A stretch of DNA of 64,000 nt from Paragyromitra xinjiangensis (GCA_038503065.1 JBCAMK010000016.1:248001-312000), one strand, 5' to 3'; numbered from the stretch's first letter, positions 1 to 12,806 are shown. Program-made: numbers and translations. Notes: generated by a model from the letters alone, not told the origin.

Positions 1-660
1 TACATGTATTTTAGTAACACGGATGAAGGCTTTCTTGATGGTCGTGGGTGGAAGCACCAATAGATAGATAATGTATCAATAATCCCTTTTTATCAACTTT
101 TCCGCGCCCCTGTTTACGATTACAAGTGTTTTGCTTGTCGATCGTGATAGCATGTCGAAAGTCATCCACTTTTATCTCTGCAGCGGCTAACCCTGAATGA
201 TATTCACTCAGCTTTCTGCTTCCATCTTCAAACATCAGTGCCAGTTGTGAGCTTTGGTAGGGTCCTCCAGTTATAGAAGCATCCGGGATACTACCTAGAA
301 ACTGTTCCCACTGAGGTCACTTCACACCTAAGATGTATTGGCGGAGTAGAATTCAGATCCACAAGTTTTTTTTTACTTAGCTAGACGATAGCAAAATTTT
401 GTAATATATGACCTTCAACTCCTGCCTTCCTAGTTTCTGCCATACTCAAAGGTTAGGGTGGGTATAGACTTTGGCGTCCAATGTTCATAGGCCATCTACG
501 GGGGCGCGTTGCTACCAAAGTCCAATCAAGGATTTTCCGAAAATCTCGCTTAGCAAAAACCCTTCTGCGCCTGCCTACAACTTGAAGATGTAATGAACTA
601 TTTTCGCTTTGCTAGCGACTTGTAGCAGCATGTTAGTCAAAGAATAAATATTTGATATAC
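1..660. other. intergenic, no gene seen
   Basis: I see no convincing coding region, RNA gene or repeat in this stretch. The very first bases contain one copy of the palindrome TACATGTA, which recurs through the window. Confidence 0.5.
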
Positions 661-689
661 TCCAGGGTTGAATATTTTACTGGTCATGG

Positions 690-1500
690 TGGGTATCTCT
701 AATTTCTTGATTTATTGCAGTTCCCACTACCAGCACCCCGCCTGTGACCACTACCTGCCTCCACAACCAACCACGGAACCTCCACAACCACAGAACTACC
801 TACCACTGGCACAACCACTGACAATGCCGGAAGCTTTCACTTATTTCGACATGCAGCGGATGGTTTCCTCTTAAGTACCCTTTGATGAATACATCCTGGA
901 ACTACATCCTCACTGGCACAGAAAAGTGTCCAGTAAAATTGCTACTATAGAAGAAGCGATCAAAGGAAAGTCATTTCCCTCATTTCCCTTTCAAGGCTCG
1001 AATGTTCAATTCCATGGGAAACAGCTAGGGATTCCCCTCACAGAGGGTATTTGGCTCGCCCCGTAGCCATCACTCGTGACATACGAGGTCCCCGCTTACC
1101 CGAGTTTAAGATCTCTATCTTTTTGGATGACTTTAGCTCGTTGGACTATCCTTGCACATTCCCTGATAAGATAGGGAAAAGTACTCTTGGCATATAAAAA
1201 CCGGGAACTTGGATACTATGGCGCTTGGTACGACTGCATATACAATGTAGTTCTCTGAACCAAAGACCCTTCCTTCCCTTTCAAACCACCCCGCAGCCAC
1301 CAAGAACCACCAAAACTCATTACAGCCATCAAACAAGCAGACAAAACTTCATACTCTAACCCAACACCCCCCACCGAATTTGCCGATAACACAATTAAAT
1401 ACGCCAGAGTCATCAGTGACAAGTACATTCCCCTAAGCACCAAGTCATGTGCCCGGGGCGAGCTCGAAGGCTCTATGGCGAAGGGTACAAATGGATTTTT
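690..1500 (+). pseudogene. possible degraded coding remnant
   Basis: One forward frame reads as protein-like from about 721 to 1067, interrupted only by a TAA at 872-874. A plausible splice acceptor (TTATTGCAG) ends at 720. The part after the stop, about 875-1064, is a coherent 63-codon stretch (starting VPFDEYILELHPHWHRK). The same frame stays partly protein-like downstream, for example LAYKNRELGYYGAWYDCIYN at about 1183-1245, but meets further stops at 1065, near 1168 and near 1257. I do not recognise the family. It could be a dead gene, a transposon fragment, or chance; the claim rests only on the look of the translation. Confidence 0.25.
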
Positions 1501-4500
1501 CTAGCTCTTCCTACCGTCACGAAGGTGGGAGATTGCTCGTGTGAAACATGGAGAGTAGAGAGTTTGTGTTCCGGGACATTTCTTGTGAGGCTAGATGGTC
1601 CTAGAAACGGAGTTTATTGTTGACGAGATGCTGATAGTCATAAGTAGTGGATGAACGACTGGGACTCGTTTGACTTATTCAAAAAGATATAAAATCAGAC
1701 ATTGAAATTGAGTCGCTGGACTGGACAGATACGCAGGCTACATGCCAGGGCCAAAGAGTGGGTTTTAGTTTCCCAGTCCCGCAAGGGTTCGTGTTTAACA
1801 TCTAACCTTTATCTGCAGATTGCTACCCTCAAGCAACGCTCGCTGCATTCGGAACCTCGGGGATTCGTTAGGATTTATTACATTCACAGTATGGCCGAGT
1901 CTGTAGCAAAAGCCGCAGGTAACTCTTTCACCGCTATTCGCCAATAATCTTCGCACACGGTTCATCATGATATCCGGGGAGTCTCGAGGGAAACGCAACA
2001 GTTCAACGAGACATGTTTTTGTACATTCTTCAGAGAGTAATATTGCGGGGAAATGAGGCCTGGCACGATGCTGCACGCTTCTCAGTCGTCATGCTGGCTT
2101 CCGGCCTTAGCTAAAATTACTTGCACGATTATACCCTCACTAAAGGCGATAAAAGTCGATTTTCTCAGCGACCAGGAATCTTATTCATTAACTAGTTCCT
2201 CGCCCCTATTTATCTAAAGCTTATACAGCGTGACTGCTGTGCAGCAGGTTGAACAACGATCAAGGTATAACATGGTTGGCCCCATTTCCCCCGCAGTCCC
2301 CCTCCCAAGTATGATGCTAAAATTATACAAGTCGCGTGAAGGGATGGCCTCTTTAAAGTTCCCCCCTTAACTAGATCAAAGACATAACATGCTGTATTCA
2401 CCTCGACACGCATAACAATGCAGACAATGCTATAATGCATTGCCGGCCAGCTTTTCATCCCCCGTCTATTCAACTATTTCCGGACATACATACATACATC
2501 ACCAAGAACTTGAAGAATACCATTCACACAACACATGTAGCGCCTCCGACCATTCAATCTTGTATCTGGAATATTAGTTAAGTCCAGAGTCTTACAAATA
2601 ATGGAGGATAACTGGTATGTATTCTTATTATACCTCAGCAATGTGGGAGGCCTGTCATCGGAAGATATATGACTTGGAACACATGTAGCTTAGTAAGGAA
2701 GCGGACTAAGTTTTAGATCGAAGATTCGCTATTATATACCCCGGTAGAGGAATATAATAGCATGGGATATCATTAAGTTAACCATATAAAGAGAATGTTC
2801 TTTCCTCAGTATGATGTTTCATTTTATACTTATTTATATAGACGGATTCTCACCCTAATGCAAATCAAGTCTATATACAGATTTTAAGAAACCGTACCTC
2901 AGATTCCCTGCCTGAATGACTACGCGTAGGTTTGGTTCCAAGGGCCAAGACTCTGCGGATACAAACGAGCAAATTCGTGGTAATATTTCAACAACTCGTA
3001 ATTCCAAGTCTACTCTAACACAAGTAGTCTACAAGTTCAGCTAATACATAATCCTACAAAACAGAAGGCTAACAAAATCTGCCAATGTGAGTGCTCACTT
3101 TGATACCTTAATCATAGTACGAAACTTTCAAATTCCCGGTAGTCACAAGGCTGTCATTCCCCAGGCTGGCATGACTCCTGTTCTCAAACCTTTAGGGGTT
3201 TAAACTATAGTTCCAGCTGGCTCGGACGTGGTAGCCGATACCACTCGCATAATATGTCACCCATGTCTCTATTCCTCTCAAAGACCTGATTAAACTCTTC
3301 CGCACAATTTAACTAGGGCATCTTACCGCGGGTCATCCCCCCACCGTTTTTCGAAGGCCGTACCGGTTCCCTCCCTTGATAGTTTACATCTGGCCGCACG
3401 ACGAAACCCCGGAAGAGGACCTGCCATTCTCTGCACTCTGTAAGAACCATATCTCGTCACCTTCCTCACCCTGGAGCCGTTTAGCCCTGGAGCCGTTTAG
3501 CCCTGTGAAAGTTCGGCTTATTTGGGGAAATATCCCATAAAGTATTTTCCTCGTTCCCAATATTTTGTGAAACCTCCTCCCACTGCCATTTATCGTTATC
3601 ACATTGGCTATTCTAGATGCCTCCAGAGATACCAAAAGCTATCCTTTCTTGAATCCCCTCATATTCATATATCAGCCTCCACCACTTCGCCCGAAAACTG
3701 CTGATGCTCCGCACGGTTGTAAGCCGCTCGGAAAAACACGCAGAGCATGTAACCCAGTAGATTGCTAACTTCTCGCCCCGATGACTTTCGTAGTATTCCC
3801 ATAGGCAAGTCATTTCCTCTTCGCACCAAGTAGATAATCGAGATGGGGGACTGTATCTGCACCTCCACTCTTTCTTCCGTAGACTCTCTAGCTGTTCCTG
3901 AAGACTACTGATGCTCCGGGTTTGCTCAAATTTCTCCTAGTATTTTTAGGCACATTGTCTCCAGGAGATTTTTTTCTGCCATGCTCTCACCGAACTCCAG
4001 AACCTAAGCGCTTTGCAATGCTATGTAATCGTCCTCCCATCCATCTGATTGATTATCTTAGTACCTCTAAATGATAAACCTACGAACACACGATGAATTG
4101 CACCGGAACGAAGTAGTCCTGTTAAGGAGAGTCACTGGCAACATTAGAACCTTATTTGTGTATTAAAGAATCCCCCACGTGGCCAACCACAAGCTAGAAA
4201 CACAGCACCCCCAACCTCCACTAAAAATGACTACATGTACCTTTCATCCATAAGTTCCGAGCCAGCCCCTACCCAAGCCTTACCACACGTGAGATCGGCG
4301 GTTCTTTCCATCCCTTACGCTGAAACGGTAGTGATATTAACGTTCTAACATCATGCTCCAGGGCGATGCACCCAAGATTATGTTTGAGATCCGCCTCAAT
4401 TCCAGTGGCTAGATGATGCATACAAACCGACTCATCCTTTTTTCCGCGAGAGAGGATTTTTACAATTCAGTCATCGTTATATTGTTCGCAGTACACACCC

Positions 4501-4758
4501 CCTTAAGAATACAACGAGTGTGTAAGCTCGAGAAAATTTCAACCAACCACATCACAAACTACATGTATCAGACATACCACCCATACAAACTTTTCCTACA
4601 TGTAGCTACGTAATATTGCCCCTGTGCCACCAACATTCCCCCCTCCCCGGAGCACTACAACTCAGGTGGTTGGATGTACTTAGTGAATCAATCCATCAAT
4701 CAATCAATCTACCTCCTCTGAACCCCTAACCTGATACCCAACCCAGAGATTCACCAAA
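1501..4758. other. intergenic, no gene seen
   Basis: No supported gene. Only short, mutually overlapping open frames with no recognisable motifs are present. A 17-bp tandem duplication (unit CCTGGAGCCGTTTAGCC) lies near 3471-3504. Three copies of TACATGTA lie at 4232, 4560 and 4597, and an imperfect ATCA tract lies near 4685-4710. Confidence 0.5.
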
Positions 4759-5751
4759 TCAAACACAATCGAAGCCTTCAAGTCGATACCACTCACACAA
4801 CAACCCCTCCATATTATCCGCCAGCCTAAAGGTTTCATTATGCAACTTCATAAAATCCTGCCAACTCCTCTTCCCACGTGACATCCCCCCACCATTATCT
4901 TTGATCCATGCTACCCTTCTCTTTCCCATGATACCCTTAACCCTTCCAGCAGCCGCATTTACGTCTAACGGCTTCATTCTATACCATTGAGTCTCCAGAT
5001 CTCTCCTCTTTCGTATCCTCCCGAATTCCTTGTAGTATGCCTTAGCACATTCCACCCAACTAACAGTGCCACTTGGCTCGTGCATATAGTTCCTCCACAA
5101 CCAGGACATCTCTGCATTAGTCCATTTTTTGTATTTAATAGGCAACCAGAATTTATGGGCGACGGAGGCCTGCATATGTTGTTTCCGCATTTGGCTCGAG
5201 GCTGAAGCCGACGGGTTTCCGGCCATCGTGGGCTCTTGGGGATGGTTATCCGTAGGGCAGCATCTACCGGTGCCACCCTCGAAGATCCCAGGGTTGTTCG
5301 TTATTCTCAACACCTCCCTAAATTCAAGCTCTTCGGTAGAGGCCAGTCGATGCATGTGTTGGTCCGCGTCTACACCCGTATTCGCCATGGCGTAGGATAT
5401 CTTCATTCGAGGATCAACCCGAGTTCTAGATGGTCCAGGAGTAGCTGGGCGCTTATAGAATTCATCATCGTTGAGATGAGACGAGTTAAAAGGTGCGTGT
5501 GAGTGATCCATCGTGATTGGCATGACGTTTCGAATAATTTTAACTCCGGGATCAGATTGGCTGGAGAAATAAGTTGTTGTGGAAAGAAGGAAATTAGGGG
5601 GCACGCCAGAGACTAAATAGTATCTTGGAAAGGAAAAAAAAGGCGGTAAAGCCGTTTGTTGGCTAGAACGAAACCTTTCTATTGTCGGCTGAAGTTTATT
5701 GGAGCCGAGTGACCAGCTGTGAAGGTCAATACAATGAGCGTGCTCTATCAT
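4759..5751 (-). CDS. hypothetical protein with SANT/Myb-like segment
   Basis: This single open frame encodes 330 residues and starts at an ATG at 5751. I do not recognise the protein. The N-terminal half is low in order-promoting residues and rich in Ser, Pro and His, with several internal Met residues, so the true start could lie further in; MDHSHAPFNSSHL, about residue 80, is one candidate. The C-terminal third has a Trp-rich pattern (KYKKWTNAEMSWLWRNYMHE, then WVECAKAYYKEFGRIRKR and LETQWYRMK). That is the spacing of helices and tryptophans seen in SANT/Myb-like DNA-binding modules. The last segment, from about residue 270, is basic and then acidic. A nuclear or DNA-associated role is an inference from this pattern only. 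No intron is needed. Confidence 0.6.
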   Translation of the reverse strand: MIEHAHCIDLHSWSLGSNKLQPTIERFRSSQQTALPPFFSFPRYYLVSGVPPNFLLSTTTYFSSQSDPGVKIIRNVMPITMDHSHAPFNSSHLNDDEFYKRPATPGPSRTRVDPRMKISYAMANTGVDADQHMHRLASTEELEFREVLRITNNPGIFEGGTGRCCPTDNHPQEPTMAGNPSASASSQMRKQHMQASVAHKFWLPIKYKKWTNAEMSWLWRNYMHEPSGTVSWVECAKAYYKEFGRIRKRRDLETQWYRMKPLDVNAAAGRVKGIMGKRRVAWIKDNGGGMSRGKRSWQDFMKLHNETFRLADNMEGLLCEWYRLEGFDCV

Positions 5752-7161
5752 TAGTTCTATTCATGGATTTTCACCGTGTCTACTGCGAGATTTCTCAATA
5801 GATGTTTTAGTCTACAATTCAATTCTATTCTTTACCTACTCCTCCCCTAGAGTTTTCTCACTCGGCATTCTTTCGTACTAACCCAATACCTACTACTATC
5901 TACTACTTCAGAAATTGGAATGAGGACAAGCAACCGGCCACTTTCGAATTCGCTATGTTAATCATGGATGTTGTATCCAGAGCCCCTACCTCTAGGGTTT
6001 AGAAGGTCACCCAAAATCTTCAAACATTCCCGAAACTCGGTGGTACAACCAAACACAAAATATGCGATCAGCGCTTCCATACTTTAAATAAGATGCCAAA
6101 TTCAAGCCATAAGGATAACCATCAAAATATGATCTAGGAAAACCTTCACGTACCAAGTCAATTTCGAAACTTTAAATGCAGTAAATTGGCTCGGTCCGGA
6201 CAAAAAACTCTTCATCGCCTCTCCGCCAGACAGAACGACGTTTAATAACTTTTGCCGGGGTGATGAACAGACCTATTTCGTCTCATGATACCCAGCTTGA
6301 GAATGCAGCTCTCCGAAAGTGCCTGGAGCAGCCGCCACTTCACCTGGCTCTCTTCGTGCGGTTTTTATTCTTTATTTTATGTACTGCTAGCGCCATAGTC
6401 TAAGGGCTGGATGCGTGTATGATTTATCTATCTATCTATGTGCTACTAGCAAGCGCTATTGGCTCGCCTAGGATGTTTGCGCCAAGGCTTGCTGCGATTG
6501 GCAAATCGTACTTGTAGGCCAGTATTCAAAACCACGAGTCCTAAATCAAGGTTACTAAACTCGAAGGCTGGGCTCCGGGTAGAAACGAGAAGCGGGATGA
6601 CTCCTCGAAACGCATTCGATAGCCGACCCTTCAAGAAGCAAGCAGGAGACCTCTTTCTCTCGTAGACATTGCTACTTCATGATTGTAGAGAGTGGATAAC
6701 CTCTGGAAATCGCTCCAACACGTAGACAACAATCTGCTAACTTGCAGTGGTACTTGTACAACCACTAGTCTTCGAATTCACCACAGAATCACGAAACATT
6801 GAAATATTGAGAAAGAAGTCATTATTCCGCGGTTATTCTCGGCATTGACATCACAGTCTTGGCAGCGACATCCCTTGCATCAAGTTGTGTGAACCCTGTG
6901 TTCGCGTATCTCAGTATCAGTTTCTCAGACACTGTACAACATCTCTAGTGCCTCTAATCTCCGATAAGTCCTTTCGGAAATCTATCCGGCAGGTTTTCTA
7001 TTTGGCCGGAGTGCCGTAGCCAACCTCTGCACTACATATAATATACAGTGCTATCGGTGTACATACTTTCGAAAGCTCTATGCCGAGAGCCTCCGATCAT
7101 TCAATACTTTCCGCTAATTGCTCTAGCCAGACCCTTGTTCAAAATCCCGAAGCTCACACCG
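5752..7161. other. intergenic between divergent genes
   Basis: This 1.4-kb gap separates the minus-strand gene ending its 5' side at 5751 from the plus-strand AFG1-like gene, so it should hold both promoters. A run of ATCT repeats lies near 6425-6440. The frame of the downstream ATPase is open upstream to about 7048 but lacks an ATG before 7162. Confidence 0.5.
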
Positions 7162-9159
7162 ATGCGTTCCATCCCATTACAGTCAACAACTTCCTCATTA
7201 ACAATAACAAACCCCCTCCATCTATACCGCACACATCTTACAACTTCCCGTCTCTTACCAGACCCGAATCAGCATCATGCAGCTCTTATACTGCAATCCG
7301 TGTACCACCGACTCCTGGATTACACTCCTCCTCTACATCTAGACACACGCCTCCAATCGCTCGCTCGCGCTATTGGCCGCACTTGCCCAAGTAAACCGGA
7401 ACCCACCCGACGGTTCTGGCCGAGACTGAGAAGTGAAGAGCGAGAATCACGGGAACTCGTTCGAGTCCTAACTACTGCCGAATCTGCAATTGAATTAGAT
7501 ACACCGCAGGGGCTATTACTATCTGGGGAGGTGGGGACTGGGAAATCTATGTTGATAGATTTACTTTATCACTCTTTACCGACTGCGCAGAAACGGCGAT
7601 GGCATTTTAACGCCTTTATGCTTCATATATTCTCGTCCTTAGAAGAAATGCGAAGATCTTCATCAAAACCTTCAGTATTTGCCACCGAAGACGAGTACTC
7701 GCTCCTCCGGCTCGCACGAGATACAGTCCGTGAAAGCCCAATTATATTCCTTGACGAATTTCAACTCCCCGACCGTGCAAGCGCGAAGTTGATGAGTGGG
7801 CTGTTGGTCAGTTTTTGGAGCATGGGTGGTGTATTGGTTGGGAGTTCTAATCGACAGCCGGGAGACTTGGTCAAAGCAGCAGGTGCTGGTAGGGAAGGAG
7901 AGTTTGAAGGGTTTCTGGAGGCACTTGGTAGAAGGTGTGAGTTTTGGAACATGGGTGGTGACAGGGATTGGAGGAGGGTCGAGAAAAGTCGTTGGTGGAA
8001 GGTGGATTTTGGTGGTGCGGAAAAGTCGAAGGAGCCAGTGGATGAGCCAGTGGATTTCGGCCAATCAAATGGCAAAATACCAAAATTCTGCTTTCTACCA
8101 AACCAGAATCGTGAAAACATTCAAGTTATGGACAAAAGATGGAAGGAAGCCATCAGGACGACGGCAGCAAATGAATTACAGTCCACAGGATACCCACCCC
8201 GACCCCCAAACTCTCCAACACAGGAAGAACTTCAATGGGAATCTCAAGACCTCCACGTCTACGGCCGAAAGCTCCACGTTCCAAAATGCAAAAACGGCGT
8301 CGCAACCTTCAACTTCAACGATCTCTGTGGAAAGAACCTTGGACCCGCCGACTACATCACCCTCACCTCTCACTTTCACACCCTCTTCATCGACTCCATA
8401 CCCACACTGACCCACTCCTCCCTTAAAAACGAGGCACGACGTTTCATCACACTTCTTGATGCCGTCTACGAGTCTGGTGTTCGTCTCGCTATCCGTATCG
8501 AAGGTGACAAAACCACTACAATTGACGACCTATTCTTCCCTGATGCTATAGTCCCAGCCACGAAAACATCTAGTGGCGAAAGAAAAGTCGACTGGGATAT
8601 GTCTGGAGACTCGGACGCAATACAGTCGGAGGTGTTCGCTGAGAGTTACCAGGACCTAACCTCACCGTTTCGACCGAATATTTCTTTCTACGACTCTTCG
8701 CCGTCTTCTACAGAGCCCACTGCTACACCTAAAGTCCAGGTTGACTTTTCTCAACTCGCAGCTTTCACCGGCGAAGACGAAAAATTCGCGTTTCGTCGTG
8801 CGGTGAGCAGGCTCTGGGAGGTATGCAGTGAGGGTTGGTGGACGGGAGTCGAGTGGAGGCCGAGCGTGAAGTCACGGCTGTGGGAAAACTCTTCGGTGCA
8901 TCCCAATAGCCTCGATCATAACGCTACTCTGAGGGCGGTGGATTCGAAAGCTATGGATGCTACAAAAATTCCAGAAAAGGTAAGCGGGCAGGAGAGAGAT
9001 GGGGTGCTATTCAGTCCCTTTAGACGACATCCAGAACCGCCTCCAAAATTCGCAATGGAGCATTTTTGGGCGGTAGTGAGGTGGGGACGGAGAGCCGGGA
9101 ACTGGGGTAAAGGGGTGGAGGGAGTGAAGGAACGGAAGAAGGGCGATAGAGAGAATTGA
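7162..9159 (+). CDS. AFG1: AFG1/LACE1-family mitochondrial AAA ATPase
   Basis: This 665-residue protein belongs to the AFG1 (LACE1/AFG1L) family of mitochondrial inner-membrane ATPases, which help degrade or extract damaged respiratory-chain subunits. Walker A is GEVGTGKS at about residues 122-129. Walker B is IIFLDEFQ at about 194-201, with the family-typical DEFQ. A sensor-1-like GVLVGSSNR follows near 222-231. Downstream the family block is clear: FNFNDLCGKNLGPADYITL, HFHTLFIDSIPTLT and NEARRFITLLDAVYE. I chose the first ATG of the frame, at 7162; the N-terminus is Ser/Thr/Arg-rich and almost free of acids, as expected for a mitochondrial presequence. The protein is longer than the roughly 500-550 residues usual for the family, because of extra sequence in the middle and at the C-terminus. 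No intron is required. Family assignment is strong; the exact substrate is unknown. Confidence 0.92.
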   Translation: MRSIPLQSTTSSLTITNPLHLYRTHLTTSRLLPDPNQHHAALILQSVYHRLLDYTPPLHLDTRLQSLARAIGRTCPSKPEPTRRFWPRLRSEERESRELVRVLTTAESAIELDTPQGLLLSGEVGTGKSMLIDLLYHSLPTAQKRRWHFNAFMLHIFSSLEEMRRSSSKPSVFATEDEYSLLRLARDTVRESPIIFLDEFQLPDRASAKLMSGLLVSFWSMGGVLVGSSNRQPGDLVKAAGAGREGEFEGFLEALGRRCEFWNMGGDRDWRRVEKSRWWKVDFGGAEKSKEPVDEPVDFGQSNGKIPKFCFLPNQNRENIQVMDKRWKEAIRTTAANELQSTGYPPRPPNSPTQEELQWESQDLHVYGRKLHVPKCKNGVATFNFNDLCGKNLGPADYITLTSHFHTLFIDSIPTLTHSSLKNEARRFITLLDAVYESGVRLAIRIEGDKTTTIDDLFFPDAIVPATKTSSGERKVDWDMSGDSDAIQSEVFAESYQDLTSPFRPNISFYDSSPSSTEPTATPKVQVDFSQLAAFTGEDEKFAFRRAVSRLWEVCSEGWWTGVEWRPSVKSRLWENSSVHPNSLDHNATLRAVDSKAMDATKIPEKVSGQERDGVLFSPFRRHPEPPPKFAMEHFWAVVRWGRRAGNWGKGVEGVKERKKGDREN

Positions 9160-9824
9160 TCCCTTGATATATGATAGTGGTGAGAGGGCGTTTGTGCCTC
9201 GGGAGTAGATGAAATAGACTGATAAACCAAATGAGACAGCGCCGATGAACATTTCTTTGGGCTCCCTTACTCTTTTTCGTATGTTGTTGTGAATGTAAGA
9301 CTAATTACCATCACCACGGATCACTCGGTAAATCGGACCCCCCGAAAAACCCCAAGCAATCCGTAATCTATTTCTAAGAGCTCAAATATCCCACTACCAA
9401 TGCCACAAATCAAAATACGACATAGCTCCACAAGACCAAGTGGATTAGAACCAGAGCTTCAGCGCCTAGAAATTATGTGAATTGACGATGATGATGATAG
9501 AAGAAACAGAGAGAAAGAAACAGAGAGAAACCACAGCTATTTATACATCTTGTAGTTGAGCCACCTTGCGTAATAACGCCCCGCGGCAGCAAGCATAGTA
9601 TCTATCACCAGTCCTAGAACTATTACACAAACCTTTCAGGAATATCTCCGCTAGTTGTAGTTGAAAGGATTTTAAAAAATTAATAATACGTTAGCATAAT
9701 CACAAACCAACCCACCCCTAGCTTCAAACCAGCATAAACCCCTTCAAACCACTATAGCTATTCAATACGTATCGGGAAGAATAACTTCAAAACCCAAAAC
9801 TCCCTTTACCTATCCCGGTGATAA
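9160..9824. other. intergenic, convergent gene ends
   Basis: This stretch lies between the 3' end of the AFG1-like gene and the 3' end of the next minus-strand gene. It holds a short GATGATGATGAT tract near 9487-9499 and a duplicated GAAACAGAGAGA just after it. No gene is seen. Confidence 0.5.
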
Positions 9825-10820
9825 TCACATCGCAAGACATCTCACATATGTAGACGAGCCCACAGGGATACCACTATACAGCAAAATCCCCATTACTAAA
9901 CTCCAGTCCCACTCTCCCTCCGCGTCCTCAACCGAGATATCTACATCTCTTCCAGCAATCTCGATCTGCACACGCGTAATATGTTGATCCGTCCCCATTT
10001 CATCTTCGGCTCTTGCGCAGACATTTTCCAGAAATGTCGAAAACGATGTAGGCTCCGTAACATCAATCAGGTGATGCTTTCGCGGCCCAGGGGTGTTCGG
10101 GGAAGTGATATGTGTAATGAACAGATGTGGAAACTGCGAGGATGGGTGAGGGGTAAACGCAGAAGATTTCATGGGAGAAATGTTCTTCTCATCGTTTGCA
10201 GTGCTGGACAGCTTGAAGGAACGATCTAGGGGATTTAGGTCGGTTCTAGGACGCTTATTTAACCTGATATCTTTTGTGTCCCCGGGCAATTCTCCGATAA
10301 CTCTCAGGTTTCTCCTCGTTGGATGGATAAAGGGGCCAGTAGTTTCGGCCCGTGATTTACTAATCGCGAGATGCGCAAATTCTCTAGGCTGAGAGTCATG
10401 CAGCAATCCTTGAGGAGCTTTCTTACGTGGGCGGACATCATTCTTCACGCTGGTAGCCTTACGAGGGCTTTCTGCTGCTGCCCTCATTGCGCCCAAGCTG
10501 CAACTTGCCACGAGCCTTAAAATTCTCCATATACTACCGACAACTCTGTAAGCTATCACATTCGAAAGGTTGTATCTGAGACATGAAATGACTTACGTGG
10601 GCCTATCTTTCGGAAACTCTAGTGCTCTCCCCTCAGCCTTGCCCCAAAAGCGCTCTCCAAGTCTCTCATCCAAAATTTGATCAAGCCAGTCGTAGAATAA
10701 TACGTTATTCTTTTCGTCCAACCCAATACGGCTTTGCTGTTCATTGAGATCCAAGCAAATAATCCTATGCATCTCCTTCCACTCGTGAGTAGGAAGACCA
10801 GATAGCACTTTAAGCTTCAT
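9825..10820 (-). CDS. hypothetical protein, two exons
   Basis: I join 10820-10597 and 10545-9825 across a 51-nt intron (donor GTAAGT at 10596, acceptor TTACAG ending at 10546). The phase fits exactly: ACA codes Thr across the junction and the frame continues as VVGSIWRILRLVASC. The start is the first ATG, giving 314 residues; the frame is open further upstream but without ATG. The first exon has an acidic, Trp/Tyr-containing globular look (FYDWLDQILDERLGERFW). The middle is basic and likely disordered (KKAP, RRNLR, NKRPRT). The C-terminus is again ordered and acidic (RVQIEIAGRDVDISVEDAEGEWDWS). I do not recognise the family. Coding status is well supported by the splice signal and in-frame join. 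Confidence 0.65.
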
Positions 10821-12806
10821 TATCAGAACTATCAATGATATGACAAGGCATGTAAACCGATATATACAATCCCCCAGGGTTGCCGAAGAGCTTGTGTTTC
10901 GCTGTGTCGTCAATGGTTGTCGTGCAAATTTTCGGAATTAGAGGCTAGTCCAAATATAGGCTACTAGCGAATTTGAGAAGCGTCGAGCGAGCCGGAACCC
11001 TAACCCACGCCAGGTGTGTAACCTACCCATGCCAAAAAAATTGTGGTTCATCTTTGAGACAGCTAAGTGTTTTTAAACCCTTTTATCTTCCATTCGTACG
11101 CATTCCTAAGCTGTTTAGACTACAATTGCTGAATTTAGATGCATCGCTTCATTTCCATCGCTGTGGGCTAGGGTTTTCGGCTGCTTGATACTAAATAAAT
11201 TCGCGAGCAGCGCATGACAATGCTGATAAAGGTCTTGGCAGACAATGAAATATCACCACTCGTGGTAAAAGCCAAACGGATAGTTTCTTTCAAACAGATT
11301 GACAGAACTCATAGCTCTATGGATACAGATTGTTAATTCCGGTATGTGATGAGATAGTATCTCTTTTGTGTAGTCGATATATACCTATTCTCGTAGGCAT
11401 CGGCCTCGAACGCTCTGTCCCGGGGCTCTATCGAAACAAGCGAGTAACAAGTCACCGAACAGGACAGCCTAAAGTTGAGAGCTTTGTACACTTTAATTCC
11501 AGTATAAGACCGAGTCATCAGAAGAACAGACCAAGTGTGACGACAGGAAGAAAGGAAGGAAAGGATGAGTAATACTAGGCCAAAAAGATGGGCGAAAGGT
11601 GAAGAAAACATCGTTTTATAGCTCCTTGGAGCATCTAAAAATAGACATTGCTAGTGAAGATAACTACGTAACAAAATATATGCCATCCAATTTGTAGCAG
11701 ACATGACCCGACCATCATTCCAACTAGATCTAACCCCTGAACACGCTCCTTCATCAGTCACAAGTTTCAGGCTAGATACATAGAAATCCAGATCTTTAAA
11801 GATGAAAGGAAACAAACCACCCACCATCGTTATTGACACTGAGCTCGCGAGGTGAGCCCAGCAGCTTCCCTTGAGGGATAAGTAACTTTCAGCTCAAAGT
11901 TTTCCTACTACTTGTTGCTATTTCAGGCGCCAATCGCCTGTCGCAGCACAAATAAATTAAGGTTGAAAACCAAAAGGATTCAAAAATGCCAAGACTCATG
12001 TTATCGAGTGATGTTTCATGATTCAGCTTCCCATAGCAAGATCCGATATCAGATCCTTCGCTCAGCAGGCTGCCAGGAGATACAGAGCCCTGCATTGACG
12101 AGATGCTAGTACCTTTGCTTGGCACTCAGACCACCGAACATACATGTACATGTAGTTATACAAGATCGAAAGCCCACTGACAGCGAAACAAAAAAAGGAA
12201 CTGTAGCGCGCAGAATGAGTATTTGGGGGCACGTTTCTATGACCCTCAAAGGGAAAAATTACAACTAAAATGCGGTCATATAGACCTTGCTCGAGCTATC
12301 CAGAGAGAATTCATCGTACCAGGTTTTACGAAATCTCACGGTTATCTAGTAACTAAGAGGAACAAGTTGATGAGAAACACAAACGGAACAAACAAAAGGC
12401 GTAGCCAACCCCAACAACTTTGACCCTAAAGTTCTACAAAAGATGCCCCCCCCAATCATGGCCCGTAACACCTCAGCCGCCAAATACAAAAAGCCTGGCC
12501 CTTCGCAGCGAGTCAGCAGCTGGTCATAAAATAAATGTTATGTTGCTTGACTTACATCTGAATTTGGCAATATGAACTCAAGCACTATTTTAAACTACAA
12601 GGATTTTGACCAACCTATCTCGAGTAAGCCAAAAACCACAACAGTAGGACATAGATCTATCTACTTACATTTAACCCACTATTTCTTTGTGCGACTTAGA
12701 TTCATTTCTTCGTGTTGCTTGGCTACACTTTCTAGAAGTTAGTGTGCTGAGCGGGTCCCCTAGGTCCAATGGAAAGAGTCTTACATAGCCGTGCAACTAC
12801 GTCAAC
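10821..12806. other. intergenic, no gene seen
   Basis: About 2 kb without a supported gene. Short open frames on both strands overlap one another and show no motifs. Two overlapping copies of the TACATGTA palindrome lie at 12141 and 12147. Confidence 0.5.

Noticed and set aside
7796..8410. Forward frame of 204 codons
   Set aside because: It lies inside the AFG1-like gene in another frame; the AFG1 motifs are in the main frame.
10546..10596. Treating the two minus-strand frames at 9.8-10.9 kb as separate genes
   Set aside because: A perfect donor and acceptor join them in phase, so one spliced gene explains both.
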